DNA of 64,000 bases from positions 744,001 through 808,000 of the forward strand of contig NZ_CP021978.1 in NCBI RefSeq assembly GCF_004803895.1, read 5' to 3'. The notes beneath the pieces are model-generated. The model saw only the letters and a program-made list of their open reading frames with translations, did not search any database and was not told the origin of the DNA. Within the stretch, counting starts at the first letter, position 1. Each line of letters opens with the position of its first letter. The DNA comes from Streptomyces hawaiiensis (lineage in GTDB: Bacteria > Actinomycetota > Actinomycetes > Streptomycetales > Streptomycetaceae). Shown here piece by piece: positions 1-8,983 of this stretch. The position numbers were made by a program, and so were the translations under genes.

Positions 1-98
1 CTCGGGCTGAGCCGAGGAGATCAGCCATCCGGGTGCTAGCGCGCTGCGCGCGGCCCCGTCGTCACCGTGCGGAGCATGTCCGTTTCTACGTTGATCAT

Positions 99-1274
99 AT
101 GATCATCGGATTCTCTTCCCGGGTGGCCGTGTCGGCCGGTGCGCTCTGCGTCGCGGGGCTCTTGGCGCTGATGCCCGCGGCGGCTGCCGGCCCCGGCGGG
201 GCGGAGCCCACTCCGCCGGGCGGGCCGAGGGCCGCGGCACCGCACCCCTCGCTGCTCTACCGTCCCGGCACCCAGGTGCGCCTGCGCGCCGGGGCGTCCC
301 GTGTCCCGGAGGTCTCCGCGCTGTCCTGGGTGGTTGCCGACGCCCGTACCGGCGAGGTGCTCGCCGCCCACAACGCGCACCGCAGGCTGCCCCCGGCCAG
401 CACCCTGAAGACCCTGTTCGCCCTCACCCTGCTGCCCGGGCTGCCGGCGGGCATCAAACACACGGTCCGCGAGCGGGAGCTGAGGGGCATCGGCGCCGGC
501 AGCAGCCTCGTCGGGGTCACCGAGGGCCGTACGTACCGGATCGCCGACCTGTGGCGCGGTGTCTTCCTCAACTCGGGCAACGACGCCGTGCACGTCCTGG
601 CCGAGCTCAACGGCGGCTGGCGGCACACGGCCGAGCGGATGCAGGCCAAGGCCCGGTCCCTCGGCGCCCTCGACACCCGCGTGGTGTCACCCGACGGGTA
701 CGACGCACCGGGCCAGGTGTCGTCGGCGTACGACCTGGCGGTGTTCGGCCGGGTGGGGCTGCGCAATCCCGACTTCGCCCGGTACTGCGCCACGGTGGAG
801 GCAAGGTTCCCCGGCGGGGGCGGTTGGTCGTACCCGATCCTCAACACCAACCGGCTGCTGAGCGGCGCCCAGGGCGTGAAGCCGTACCGGGGGCTGATCG
901 GGATCAAGAACGGCTACACCAGCAAGGCCGGCAGCACCCTCGTCGCGGCGGCGCGGCGGGACCGGCGCACCCTGGTCGTGACGGTGATGAACCCTCAGGA
1001 GGGCGGCGGCTCCGCCGTGTACGAGGAGGCGCGCTCGCTGCTCGACTGGGGCTTCAGGTCGGCCGGGAGGGTCGAGGCGGTGGGCTCGCTCGGCGCGCCG
1101 CGCACGCCCGCGCGGCCGGCGGCGACGACGCCGCCCGCGGTCGCGGCGGCGGTCCCGCAGGAGCACGGGTCCCTCTGGACGGCGGCGGGGCTGATCGCGG
1201 GTGCCACCGGTACGGGTGCGGCGGTCGTGGTACTGGTGCTGCGGCTTCCGGTCCGCAGGTCCGGCCGGGGCTGA
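99..1274 (+). CDS. D-alanyl-D-alanine carboxypeptidase (S11 family)
   Basis: Penicillin-binding D,D-carboxypeptidase expected to trim the terminal D-Ala of peptidoglycan stem peptides outside the membrane. Numbered from the ATG at 99 (391 aa), an N-terminal hydrophobic segment ends in an Ala-rich cleavage region near residue 30. The serine nucleophile motif STLK is at 101-104, SGN at 159-161 and KNG at 270-272. KNG in place of the usual KTG is a variant I recall from actinobacterial members. A C-terminal hydrophobic stretch (about 355-380) followed by Arg residues looks like a membrane anchor. An in-frame GTG at 33 has GAGGAGA 12 bases upstream and would add 22 Arg-rich residues; the ATG at 99 lies inside a perfect palindrome and has no good ribosome site, so the start is unsettled. 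The 3' end overlaps the opposing mannosyltransferase frame. Confidence 0.85.
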   Translation: MIIGFSSRVAVSAGALCVAGLLALMPAAAAGPGGAEPTPPGGPRAAAPHPSLLYRPGTQVRLRAGASRVPEVSALSWVVADARTGEVLAAHNAHRRLPPASTLKTLFALTLLPGLPAGIKHTVRERELRGIGAGSSLVGVTEGRTYRIADLWRGVFLNSGNDAVHVLAELNGGWRHTAERMQAKARSLGALDTRVVSPDGYDAPGQVSSAYDLAVFGRVGLRNPDFARYCATVEARFPGGGGWSYPILNTNRLLSGAQGVKPYRGLIGIKNGYTSKAGSTLVAAARRDRRTLVVTVMNPQEGGGSAVYEEARSLLDWGFRSAGRVEAVGSLGAPRTPARPAATTPPAVAAAVPQEHGSLWTAAGLIAGATGTGAAVVVLVLRLPVRRSGRG

Positions 1275-2380
1275 CCCACCGGCAGCCACAGCAGCAGGCC
1301 CAGGGTGATCCAGGCGTAGGTGTTGCCGCCCAGGAACCCGTCGACGCCGGACGCGTCGTCGACCCACAGCCACACCACGCTCGTGCACAGCACCGCGTAC
1401 AGGGCGCCCGCGGCCCGGGGGCGCCCCGCGCGGACCAGTACGGCGAAGGACGGCAACAGCCAGACGAGATGGTGCACCCAGGTGATCGGGCTGACGAGAC
1501 AGGCGGCGAGGCCGGTCAGGGCGAACGCCGCCGTCCACTCCCCGGCCACGACCGCCCGGCGCGTCCGCGCCGCCCACACACCGAGGATGAGCAGGACCGC
1601 CACCGCCCACACCGCGCGGTCCGGTTCACCGAGCCGGGCCAGGATGCCCTGCACCGACTGGTTCGAGACGTAACCGAGGCGCCCCACGCGGTCGGTGTCC
1701 CACAGCGCCTCGGTCCAGTAGAAACGCGACGCGTCCGGGTCCACCCAGGCCGCCAGGGCCGTGGCCCCCAGGGCGACGGCCGTGGCGAGCGCGGCCGCCC
1801 GCCATCGCCTGGCCACCAGCAGCAGACCGATGAACAGCGCCGGCGTGAGCTTGATCGCCGCCGCGAGCCCGACGCCGACGCCCGCCAGGCGTCCTCGTCC
1901 GGTGGCGAGCAGTGTCGCGTCGGTGAGGACGAGTGCCAGCAGCAGAAGGTTGACCTGGCCGAAGCTGAAGGTGTCACGGAGCGGTTCGAACAGGGCGAGC
2001 AGACAGACGATCAGGGCCCAGCCGTACCAGCCGTGGCGCCGCCGGTCCGGTCCGGCGAGCAGGCGCAGGACCACGGCCAGGGCGGCCAGGTTGAGCAGCA
2101 GGGCGGCGGCGACCGCGGCGTGCAGGCTCAGCAGGGCCATCGGCAGCATGGCGACCGCGGCGAACGGCGGGTAGGTGAAGCCGTACGGCGTGCCGGGCAC
2201 CCGGTAGTCGTAGACGCGTCCGCCGTGGTGGACCCAGGAGTCGATGCTGCCGTAGTAGACGCGCAGGTCGAACCAGTCGCGCAGCAGGGGCACGGTCGCG
2301 GTGAAGAGCGTCACCAGCGTGGCGAGGGCGAGCACCAGCAGCAGCCGGCCCCGGTCCGTGCGCGGCAGAGTCGGGGTCAT
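995..2380 (-). CDS. GT87-type polyprenol-phosphate mannosyltransferase
   Basis: Integral membrane GT-C glycosyltransferase (461 aa), probably moving mannose from polyprenyl-phosphate-mannose to an envelope acceptor. About ten hydrophobic segments run from the N-terminus to the segment ending LLLWLPVG. An early loop with acidic residues (RDWFDLRVYYGS) resembles the catalytic loop of the GT87 group. Its ATG overlaps the stop of the upstream mptB-like gene in an ATGA, so the two are translationally coupled. The last roughly 93 residues are Ser/Thr/Ala-rich, contain no membrane segment, and lie wholly antisense to the carboxypeptidase gene, which suggests loss of the original stop codon or a 3' frameshift. 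The family is clear; the acceptor is unknown. Confidence 0.8.
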   Translation of the reverse strand: MTPTLPRTDRGRLLLVLALATLVTLFTATVPLLRDWFDLRVYYGSIDSWVHHGGRVYDYRVPGTPYGFTYPPFAAVAMLPMALLSLHAAVAAALLLNLAALAVVLRLLAGPDRRRHGWYGWALIVCLLALFEPLRDTFSFGQVNLLLLALVLTDATLLATGRGRLAGVGVGLAAAIKLTPALFIGLLLVARRWRAAALATAVALGATALAAWVDPDASRFYWTEALWDTDRVGRLGYVSNQSVQGILARLGEPDRAVWAVAVLLILGVWAARTRRAVVAGEWTAAFALTGLAACLVSPITWVHHLVWLLPSFAVLVRAGRPRAAGALYAVLCTSVVWLWVDDASGVDGFLGGNTYAWITLGLLLWLPVGQPRPDLRTGSRSTSTTTAAPVPVAPAISPAAVQRDPCSCGTAAATAGGVVAAGRAGVRGAPSEPTASTLPADLKPQSSSERASSYTAEPPPS

Positions 2381-3771
2381 GCCGCCCGTCCCAGCGCCGG
2401 GGCGAGTTCGGCCTGGTGGGCCTGGAACAGCACGACGACCGCGAGCGCCCCGCCGGAGACGGCCAGTACGAGTTGCCCCGTGTCCGCCTGGCCGCCGCCG
2501 GGCAGGACGCACAGCGCGAGCACACCGGTCACGGCCGTCATGCGGTGGCGTACGGACGTACTGGGCGCGGCGGCGGCGATGAGGAACAGGCCCCACAGGG
2601 CGTACCAGGGGCGGATCGCCGGGCCGAGCGCGGCCACCGCCACCAGGGACAGGCCGAGCGCGTACACGGGCCGGGGGCGCAGCCGCAGCCAGATCAGCAC
2701 GATCGCGACCACGGCGGTCAGGATGCCCAGGGCGTGCCAGGCGGGGATCGCCAGCGGCGCGAGATCGCTGCCCAGGTGCTCCAGGAGGGCCTGGGTGGCG
2801 CGGCCGAGGAGAGTGGTCAGGGCCCAGTTACCGGATGAGACGGGGGTGTTCAGGGCGCCGACCCAGCCGTATCCGGTGCCGGCCGCGGCCGTCGCGGCGA
2901 CGGTGGTCGCCGCGGCCGCGACGGTGGTCGACACGAGGGCCTTCGCCGGGTGGCGGCCCGCGCGGACCTGGAGGACGACGACGGCGGCGAGACCGAGCAC
3001 GGCGGGCGCCTTGACCAGGGCGGCGAGGGTGACGAGCACGGCGCCGAGGAACGGCCACCGGCCGAGCGCCGCCACCAGGCCGGTGCCCAGCAGGCCCAGC
3101 ATGACGGCGTCGTTGTGCGCGCCCGCGACCAGGTGCAGCAGGACGAGCGGGTTGAGGGCGCCCAGCCACAGCGCGGCGGACGGGTCGGCGCCGCTGTGCC
3201 GGGCGAGACGGGGCAGCGCGGCCGCCATCAGGGCCACGCCGGCGAGGGCGACGAGCCGCATCCCGAACAGTCCGGCGGGCAGTTCACCGCGCGTCAGTGC
3301 CGACAGGGCCGCCGCGACGGCGAGGAACACCGGGCCGTACGGAGCGCCGGTGTGACGCCAGAGCGGGGCGACCTCGTCGGCGAGCGGACCGCCGAGCCGG
3401 GACGGCCCGTGCGCGTAGACGTCCATGTGCGCATCGACCATCGCCCCTTGGGCGAGGTAGCTGTAGACGTCGCGGCTGAACAGCGGCGGGGCGAGCAGCA
3501 GGGGAGCCGCCCAGGCGGCGAGGACGGGCAGCAGGGCGCGGGGAGCGGGTGGTCGCGGCCCGCGGACCAGCCGGCCCAGCAGTACCCAGGCCGCGATCAG
3601 CAGGACGACGCCGAAGTACGCGCCGACCAGGCCGAGGGCGGCGCGGGCGGAGTCCGGGGGGAGAAGATCCGCCACGGGCAGGGCTCCGGCCGTCTCACCG
3701 CCTGCCGCGAGGAAGGCGGTACCGGCCAGACCGAGTATCTGGCAGCGGCGGAGATCGACGGGAAAAGCCAT
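2377..3771 (-). CDS. mptB: MptB-like alpha-1,6-mannosyltransferase
   Basis: Polytopic GT-C mannosyltransferase of the MptB family (464 aa), which in mycobacteria uses polyprenyl-phosphate-mannose to extend mannan chains on the outer face of the membrane. A long run of hydrophobic helices covers most of the protein. The first extracytoplasmic loop carries FSRDVYSYLAQG, the acidic and aromatic motif typical of the family, and GAHNDAVM appears in a later loop. A GTG nine bases upstream (3780) is an alternative start; neither has a convincing ribosome site. It leads a two-gene operon with the GT87 gene. The acceptor in this organism cannot be told from sequence. Confidence 0.8.
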   Translation of the reverse strand: MAFPVDLRRCQILGLAGTAFLAAGGETAGALPVADLLPPDSARAALGLVGAYFGVVLLIAAWVLLGRLVRGPRPPAPRALLPVLAAWAAPLLLAPPLFSRDVYSYLAQGAMVDAHMDVYAHGPSRLGGPLADEVAPLWRHTGAPYGPVFLAVAAALSALTRGELPAGLFGMRLVALAGVALMAAALPRLARHSGADPSAALWLGALNPLVLLHLVAGAHNDAVMLGLLGTGLVAALGRWPFLGAVLVTLAALVKAPAVLGLAAVVVLQVRAGRHPAKALVSTTVAAAATTVAATAAAGTGYGWVGALNTPVSSGNWALTTLLGRATQALLEHLGSDLAPLAIPAWHALGILTAVVAIVLIWLRLRPRPVYALGLSLVAVAALGPAIRPWYALWGLFLIAAAAPSTSVRHRMTAVTGVLALCVLPGGGQADTGQLVLAVSGGALAVVVLFQAHQAELAPALGRAA

Positions 3772-3911
3772 GGCCAACACTCGGGCAGCGTGTCAACGTG
3801 GGATGGCTCGAAAGCGACGTGGAGTGCTCCGGTGGGGAGCCGGCGTGTGACCGGCCGGTGATCGGGGCGGGATGTCTGGTCGCGGTGGAGCGTCCGGCGC
3901 GTGCGCTGGTT

Positions 3912-3974
3912 CGCCGAGTGCGGGCGGGTGGGGGGCTTGTCGCGCGGTTCTCCGCGCCCCTTTGGGCATGCCCC
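3912..3974 (-). repeat. Intergenic repeat, copy A
   Basis: Read on the minus strand this gap contains the core GGGGCGCGGAGAACCGCGCG followed by ACAAGCCCCC. It belongs to the same family as the copies near 6421 and 9773. A perfect palindrome GGGCATGCCC (3964-3973) sits at its edge. It lies just downstream of the glutaminase stop, so it may also act as that gene's terminator. The rest of the 214-base gap (3781-3994) shows nothing I can name. Confidence 0.6.
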
Positions 3975-3994
3975 ACGCCCGCCGAGAAGGTCCG

Positions 3995-4927
3995 TCAGAA
4001 CACCGACAGGCCCGTCAGCGTCGTGAATCTGTCCAGGGCTGCCACGCCGGCGACCGAATTGCCCCGTTCATCCAGGCCCGGGCTCCACACGCACAGGGTG
4101 CAGCGGCCGGGTACGACCGCGATGATGCCGCCGCCGACGCCGCTCTTGCCGGGCAGGCCCACGCGGTATGCGAAGTCGCCCGCCGCGTCGTACGTACCGC
4201 AGGTCAGCAGGATCGCGTTGATCTGCTTGGCCTGGCTGCGGGTGAGCAGGCGGGTGCCGTCGGCGCGGATGCCGTGCCGGGCGAGGAAGCTCGTGGCGAG
4301 GGCGAGGTCGGCGCAGGACGCGGCGATCGAGCACTGCCGGAAGTACTGCTCCAGGAGCGTCGGCACGGGGTTGTCGATGTTGCCGTAGGACGCCATGAAG
4401 TGGCCGAGGGCGGCGTTGCGGTCGCCGTGGGCGGACTCGGACGCGGCGACGTCCTTGTCGAAGGTCAGGTCGGGGTTGCCGCTCTCCGCCCGCAGGAACG
4501 CCAGCAGTTCGCCCGACGCGTCGCCGGTACGGGTGTGCAGCCGGTCGGTGACGACGAGGGCGCCCGCGTTGATGAACGGGTTGCGCGGGATGCCGTTCTC
4601 GTACTCCAGCTGGACCAGGGAGTTGAAGGGGTTGCCGGAGGGCTCGCGGCCCACGTGCTCCCACAGGGCGTCGCCCTCGCGGGCCAGGTCGAGGGCGAGG
4701 GTGAAGACCTTGGTGAGGGACTGCGCGGAGAAGGGCTGCCGCCAGTCCCCCACTCCGTACACCGTGCCGTCGAGGTCGGCGACGGCCATGCCGAAGCGGC
4801 GCGGGTCGCAGGCGGCGAGCGCCGGGATGTAGTCGGCGGGCCGGCCGCGCCCGGGGGTCCGCTCGATCTCCTCGGCGATGCGCTCCAGGACCGGCTGGAA
4901 GGTCGTCGACGGCGTCATGATCACCAT
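3995..4927 (-). CDS. glsA: Glutaminase (GlsA family)
   Basis: Cytoplasmic serine-dependent glutaminase that hydrolyses L-glutamine to glutamate and ammonia (310 aa, normal for the family). Visible family motifs include QSLTKVF with the catalytic Ser-x-x-Lys near residue 70, NPFNSLVQLEYENGIPRNPF, NAGAL and SGVGGGI near the C-terminus. GGAGGG lies directly before the ATG; a second ATG three codons later is possible. It is the last gene of a same-strand series with aspartase, asparaginase, permease and a FadR-type regulator, so it probably belongs to an amide nitrogen-scavenging group, though the 34-base gap before it leaves room for its own control. Confidence 0.93.
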   Translation of the reverse strand: MVIMTPSTTFQPVLERIAEEIERTPGRGRPADYIPALAACDPRRFGMAVADLDGTVYGVGDWRQPFSAQSLTKVFTLALDLAREGDALWEHVGREPSGNPFNSLVQLEYENGIPRNPFINAGALVVTDRLHTRTGDASGELLAFLRAESGNPDLTFDKDVAASESAHGDRNAALGHFMASYGNIDNPVPTLLEQYFRQCSIAASCADLALATSFLARHGIRADGTRLLTRSQAKQINAILLTCGTYDAAGDFAYRVGLPGKSGVGGGIIAVVPGRCTLCVWSPGLDERGNSVAGVAALDRFTTLTGLSVF

Positions 4928-4961
4928 TGTCCCTCCGCCGGTCCCGGTGCGATGCCGTGGG

Positions 4962-6371
4962 TCAGGCCGGGGTCCGGCCGCTGCCCGCGAGGACCTCGGG
5001 GCGCAGCAGGGCGGCGAGTGTCTCGGCGGGGAGCAGGCCCTTCTCCAGGACCAGTTCTGCCACGCCCCGGCCGGTGGCGAGGGCCTCCTTGGCGATGTCG
5101 GTGGCCGCCGTGTAGCCGATGTGCGGGTTGAGGGCGGTGACCAGGCCGATGGAGTTCTCCACGCTGGTGCGCAGCGCCTCGGTGTTGGCGGTGATGCCGG
5201 ACACGCAGCGCTCGGCCAGGGTCACGCAGGCGTTCCGCAGGTGCGTGATGGACTCCGACAGGGAGTGCAGGATGATCGGCTCGAAGGCGTTGAGCTGGAG
5301 CTGTCCGGCCTCGGCGGCCATGGTGATGGTGACGTCGTTGCCGATGACCTCGAAGGCGACCTGGTTGACGACCTCGGGTATGACCGGGTTGACCTTGCCG
5401 GGCATGATGGACGAACCGGCCTGCACGGGCGGCAGGTTGATCTCGCCAAGGCCGGCGCGCGGGCCGGAGGACAGCAGCCGCAGGTCGTTGCAGCTCTTGG
5501 AAAGCTTGACCGCGATGCGCTTGAGCACGCCGGACATCTGCACGAAGGCGCCGCAGTCCTGGGTCGCCTCGACGAGGTTGGCCGCCGTGATCAGGGGCAG
5601 TCCGGTGATGGCCGCGAGATGGCGGCGAGCGGCCTCGGCGTATCCGGCGGGGGCGTTGAGGCCGGTGCCGATCGCGGTGGCGCCCAGGTTGATCTCGTGG
5701 ATCAGCTGGACGGCCTCGGCGAGCCGGGACCGGTCCTCGTCCAGCATGACGGCGTAGGCCGAGAACTCCTGACCCAGCGTCATGGGGACCGCGTCCTGCA
5801 ACTGGGTACGGCCTATCTTGAGCACGTCGTGGAACTCGACGGCCTTGTCCGCGAACGTGTCCTGCAGGAAGGACATCGCGTCGAGCAGCCCGCGCACCGC
5901 GAACACCGTCGCGATCTTGACGGCGGTCGGGTAGACGTCGTTGGTGGACTGTCCGAGGTTGACGTCCTCGTTCGGGTGCAGGAAGCCGTACTCTCCCTTG
6001 GCGTGGCCCTGCAGTTCCAGCGCCCGGTTCGCCACGACCTCGTTGGCGTTCATGTTGGTGGAGGTCCCGGCCCCGCCCTGGATCACGTCCACGACGAACT
6101 GGTCGTGCAGATGGCCGTCGCGGATCTCACGGCAGGCCTCGACGATGGCGGCGGCCTTCTTCGGGTCGAGCAGCCCGAGTTCCTCGTTGGCGAGGGCGGC
6201 GGCCTCCTTGACGGCGGCGAGGGCGTCGATCAGATGCGGGTAGGCGGAGATGGGCATGCCCGTGATGGGGAAGTTCTCCGTGGCCCGCAGGGTGTGCACA
6301 CCCCAGTACGCCTCGGCGGGAACGTCACGGTCGCCGAGCAGATCGTGCTCGGAGCGGGTTGCGGCGGTCAT
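4962..6371 (-). CDS. aspA: Aspartate ammonia-lyase
   Basis: Cytoplasmic homotetrameric lyase converting L-aspartate to fumarate and ammonia (469 aa). The fumarase/aspartase signature [11 protein letters not shown], whose Ser is the catalytic base, is present about two thirds along. The substrate-binding region [14 protein letters not shown] and the ESTxNDVYPT-like segment [11 protein letters not shown] are intact, which favours aspartase over class II fumarase. The gene sits downstream of an asparaginase, the step that supplies aspartate, and upstream of glutaminase. The 120-base gap to the asparaginase gene holds a hairpin-bearing repeat, so expression of the two may not be strictly coupled. 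GAGGA lies 11 bases before the start. Confidence 0.95.
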   Translation of the reverse strand: MTAATRSEHDLLGDRDVPAEAYWGVHTLRATENFPITGMPISAYPHLIDALAAVKEAAALANEELGLLDPKKAAAIVEACREIRDGHLHDQFVVDVIQGGAGTSTNMNANEVVANRALELQGHAKGEYGFLHPNEDVNLGQSTNDVYPTAVKIATVFAVRGLLDAMSFLQDTFADKAVEFHDVLKIGRTQLQDAVPMTLGQEFSAYAVMLDEDRSRLAEAVQLIHEINLGATAIGTGLNAPAGYAEAARRHLAAITGLPLITAANLVEATQDCGAFVQMSGVLKRIAVKLSKSCNDLRLLSSGPRAGLGEINLPPVQAGSSIMPGKVNPVIPEVVNQVAFEVIGNDVTITMAAEAGQLQLNAFEPIILHSLSESITHLRNACVTLAERCVSGITANTEALRTSVENSIGLVTALNPHIGYTAATDIAKEALATGRGVAELVLEKGLLPAETLAALLRPEVLAGSGRTPA

Positions 6372-6409
6372 GACGGTGAGGGTCCTCTTCTCTGTGGTAC
6401 AGGGTGGAC

Positions 6410-6470
6410 GCGCCCCTGAAAGGGGCGCGGGGAACTGCGCGACCAGCCACAGGGGACCCGCGGCCGCCGA
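6410..6470 (+). repeat. Intergenic repeat with hairpin, copy B
   Basis: GCGCCCCT (6410-6417) and AGGGGCGC (6421-6428) form a perfect 8-bp stem with a 3-base loop. This is followed by GGGAACTGCGCGACCAGCC, the family core shared with the copies near 3912 and 9771. It lies between the asparaginase and aspartase genes, where the stem could attenuate transcription or stabilise processed mRNA. From memory this element is common between genes in Streptomyces. Confidence 0.65.
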
Positions 6471-6491
6471 ACGGGAACATCCGGCACATGT

Positions 6492-7508
6492 TCAGGCGCG
6501 GGCCGCACCGGCAAGCGGCTCCAGCGCCCGAACGGGCCGCACCCGCCCGACCTCACGCCCGCCTCCGAGCAGCGGCTCACCCGCGAACTCGGTGAGCAGC
6601 TCCGGGTCGACACCCGCCCGGGCCAACGCGGCGGCGGCCACCGGCACCCGTGCCCGATTCGCACCATCGGCGATCTTCACCGCCACGGCCCGCCCGTCCG
6701 GCAACGCGGCGACCTGGACGCCCTCGAAACCGTCCTTGGTAAGCAGCCCTGGCACCGCCCGCATCAGCGCGGCGACGTCCCGCCCGGAGCCGGACGCCAT
6801 CTCGGCGTGCTCACGCATCGCGTCGGCGACGCGGGCCTCGGGCGTACCCGGCGCGGCGGTGGTGATCCGGGCGGTGGCCCGGGCGAGGCCGTGCAGGGAG
6901 ATGGAGAACAGGGGCGCGCCGCAGCCGTCGACGGTGACCCGGGCGATGCCCTGCCCGGTGAGGTCCTCGACGATCTCGGCGATGGCCTGCTGGAGCGGGT
7001 GGGCCGGGTCGAGGTAGGTCTCCAGCGGCCAGCCGTTGAGGGCGCAGGTGTAGAGCATGGCCGCGTGCTTGCCGGAGCAGTTCTGGGCGAGCCGTGAGGG
7101 CAGTCGGCCCTCGCGCACCCAGGCGTCCCGGACGACCGGGTCGAACGGCATGTCCGGGACGTTGCGCAGATGGTCCTCCGTGAGCCCGGCGAGGTCGAGG
7201 ATGCGCCGGGCACCGGCGAGGTGGCGTTCCTCGCCGGAGTGGCTGGCCGCGGTCAGCGACAGCAGCTCGCCGTCGAGCGGCAGCCCGGCCCTGGCCATGG
7301 CCACGGCTTGGAGGGGCTTGAGCGCGGAGCGCGGGTAGAAGGCGGCCTCGATGTCTCCGATCTGGAGCCGGACCTCTGCGTCGGCGCCGAGGACGACGAC
7401 GGAGCCGTAGTGGATGCCTTCGACGATTCCGCCGCGTATGAGGTGGGCGACGGGGGCGTGGACGGGTTCACGGACAAGGGGTGCGTCCGCGAGGGAACTG
7501 CTGAACAT
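6492..7508 (-). CDS. L-asparaginase (asparaginase II family)
   Basis: Amidohydrolase of the PF06089-type asparaginase family, splitting L-asparagine to aspartate and ammonia in the cytoplasm (338 aa). Family hallmarks seen are SHSGEERHLAGARRIL near residue 90 and QNCSGKHAAMLYTC near 140, plus the VDGCGAPLFSISL segment. The reading frame stays open upstream to 7634, but that extension lies inside the permease gene; the ATG at 7508 follows GAGAAGCAGG and is the sensible start. It is 32 bases downstream of the permease and 120 bases upstream of aspartase, giving an import, deamidation and deamination order. Confidence 0.9.
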   Translation of the reverse strand: MFSSSLADAPLVREPVHAPVAHLIRGGIVEGIHYGSVVVLGADAEVRLQIGDIEAAFYPRSALKPLQAVAMARAGLPLDGELLSLTAASHSGEERHLAGARRILDLAGLTEDHLRNVPDMPFDPVVRDAWVREGRLPSRLAQNCSGKHAAMLYTCALNGWPLETYLDPAHPLQQAIAEIVEDLTGQGIARVTVDGCGAPLFSISLHGLARATARITTAAPGTPEARVADAMREHAEMASGSGRDVAALMRAVPGLLTKDGFEGVQVAALPDGRAVAVKIADGANRARVPVAAAALARAGVDPELLTEFAGEPLLGGGREVGRVRPVRALEPLAGAARA

Positions 7509-7540
7509 CACTGCCTGCTTCTCATGGAGCGGCGCGTTCC

Positions 7541-8983
7541 TCACGCGTCGGCTCCGGTGGTGGACTTGCGCGCGACACGGCCGCGGACGGCGAACCATCC
7601 GGCGACCAGGGTCCCGACGATCAGCGGCAGGCACAGCACGGTGGTGCGTCCCGCGCCGCCGTCGGCGTACATGAGGACCAGGACGGAGGCGAGGAACGCC
7701 AGCGTCACGACCTCGGTCCAGGGAGAGCCCGGGAGCCGGTAGTCCGGGCGGGTCAGCTCGCCCTTCTGGGTCTTCTGCCAGAAGAGGAGGTGACAGATCA
7801 TGATCATGCCCCAGGTGGCGAGGATGCCGATCGCTGCGAAGTTCAGCACGATCTCGAACGCCTCGGCGGGCACGACGAAGTTGAGGCCGACGCCCAGGAC
7901 GCAGATGCCGCTGGTGAGCAGGATGCCGCCGTAGGGCACCTGGCTGCGGCTCATCACGGAGGTGAACCTGGGCGCGGATCCGGCCATGGCCATGGAGCGC
8001 AGGATGCGGCCGGTGGAGTACAGGCCGGAGTTGAGGGAGGACATCGCGGCGGTGAGGACGACGAGGTTCATCACGTCGCCCGCCGCCGGGATGCCGATGT
8101 TGGACAGCACCGTCACGAAGGGGCTCTCACCGGCGGTGTACTTGTTCCACGGCAGCAGCATCGACAGCAGCACGACCGAGCCGACGTAGAACACACCGAC
8201 GCGCCACATGATCGAGTTGATCGCCTTCGGCATGATCTTCTCGGGGTTCTCGGTCTCGCCGGCCGCGACGCCGACCAGTTCGACGGAGGCGTAGGCGAAG
8301 ACGACGCCCTGGATGATCAGCAGCATGGGCAGCAGGCCGTGCGGGAAGACGCCGCCGCTGTCGCCGATCAGGGACGGGCCGGGGGTGTGGCCGTCGACGG
8401 GGTGCTGGGTGACCAGCAGGAAGATGCCGATGCACATGAAGACGACCAGCGCGCCGACCTTGATGATCGCGAACCAGAACTCCAGCTCGCCGAAGATCTT
8501 CACCGAGATCAGGTTGACGGTGAGCACCACGGCCAGTGCGATCAGGGCGATCACCCACTGCGGGATGTCGGAGAACATGCCCCAGTAGTGGGTGTAGGTG
8601 GCGACGGCGGTGATGTCGGCGATGCCGGTGGTCGCCCAGTTGAGGAAGTACATCCAGCCGGCGGTGTAGGCGCCCTTCTCCCCCATGAACTCACGGGCGT
8701 AGGAGACGAAGGCGCCGGAGGAGGGCCGGTACAGCACGAGTTCGCCGAGGGCGCGCACGACGAGGAAGGCGAAGAGGCCGCAGACCGCGTAGGCGATGAA
8801 GAGGGACGGGCCGGCGTCGGCGAGGCGGCCGCCGGCGCCGAGGAAGAGGCCGGTGCCGATGGCTCCGCCGATGGCGATCATGTTGACATGCCGGGACTTC
8901 AGGGACTTGCTGTAGCCCGCGTCTCCGGCATCGACATGGGTGGAACGTTTCTGCACCTCGTCGTGCAGGGACTGCTCGCTCAC
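7541..8983 (-). CDS. Amino acid permease (asparagine permease-like, APC superfamily)
   Basis: Twelve-helix amino acid/proton symporter of the AAT group (480 aa). The N-terminus carries the hallmark [14 protein letters not shown] in helix 1, and the [13 protein letters not shown] segment is typical of the group. Substrate is inferred from position: it lies directly upstream of asparaginase and aspartase, so L-asparagine or aspartate is most likely, as for AnsP. Its GTG start overlaps the stop of the FadR-type regulator in a GTGA, so regulator and transporter are translationally coupled. The open frame extends far upstream, but only as an antisense-free shadow of the regulator gene. Confidence 0.88.
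   Translation of the reverse strand: MSEQSLHDEVQKRSTHVDAGDAGYSKSLKSRHVNMIAIGGAIGTGLFLGAGGRLADAGPSLFIAYAVCGLFAFLVVRALGELVLYRPSSGAFVSYAREFMGEKGAYTAGWMYFLNWATTGIADITAVATYTHYWGMFSDIPQWVIALIALAVVLTVNLISVKIFGELEFWFAIIKVGALVVFMCIGIFLLVTQHPVDGHTPGPSLIGDSGGVFPHGLLPMLLIIQGVVFAYASVELVGVAAGETENPEKIMPKAINSIMWRVGVFYVGSVVLLSMLLPWNKYTAGESPFVTVLSNIGIPAAGDVMNLVVLTAAMSSLNSGLYSTGRILRSMAMAGSAPRFTSVMSRSQVPYGGILLTSGICVLGVGLNFVVPAEAFEIVLNFAAIGILATWGMIMICHLLFWQKTQKGELTRPDYRLPGSPWTEVVTLAFLASVLVLMYADGGAGRTTVLCLPLIVGTLVAGWFAVRGRVARKSTTGADA

Noticed and set aside
551-3355. Very long open frame on the plus strand across the mannosyltransferases
   Set aside because: Low-complexity Arg/Gly/Pro/Gln-rich translation antisense to clear membrane proteins; typical of high-GC shadow frames.
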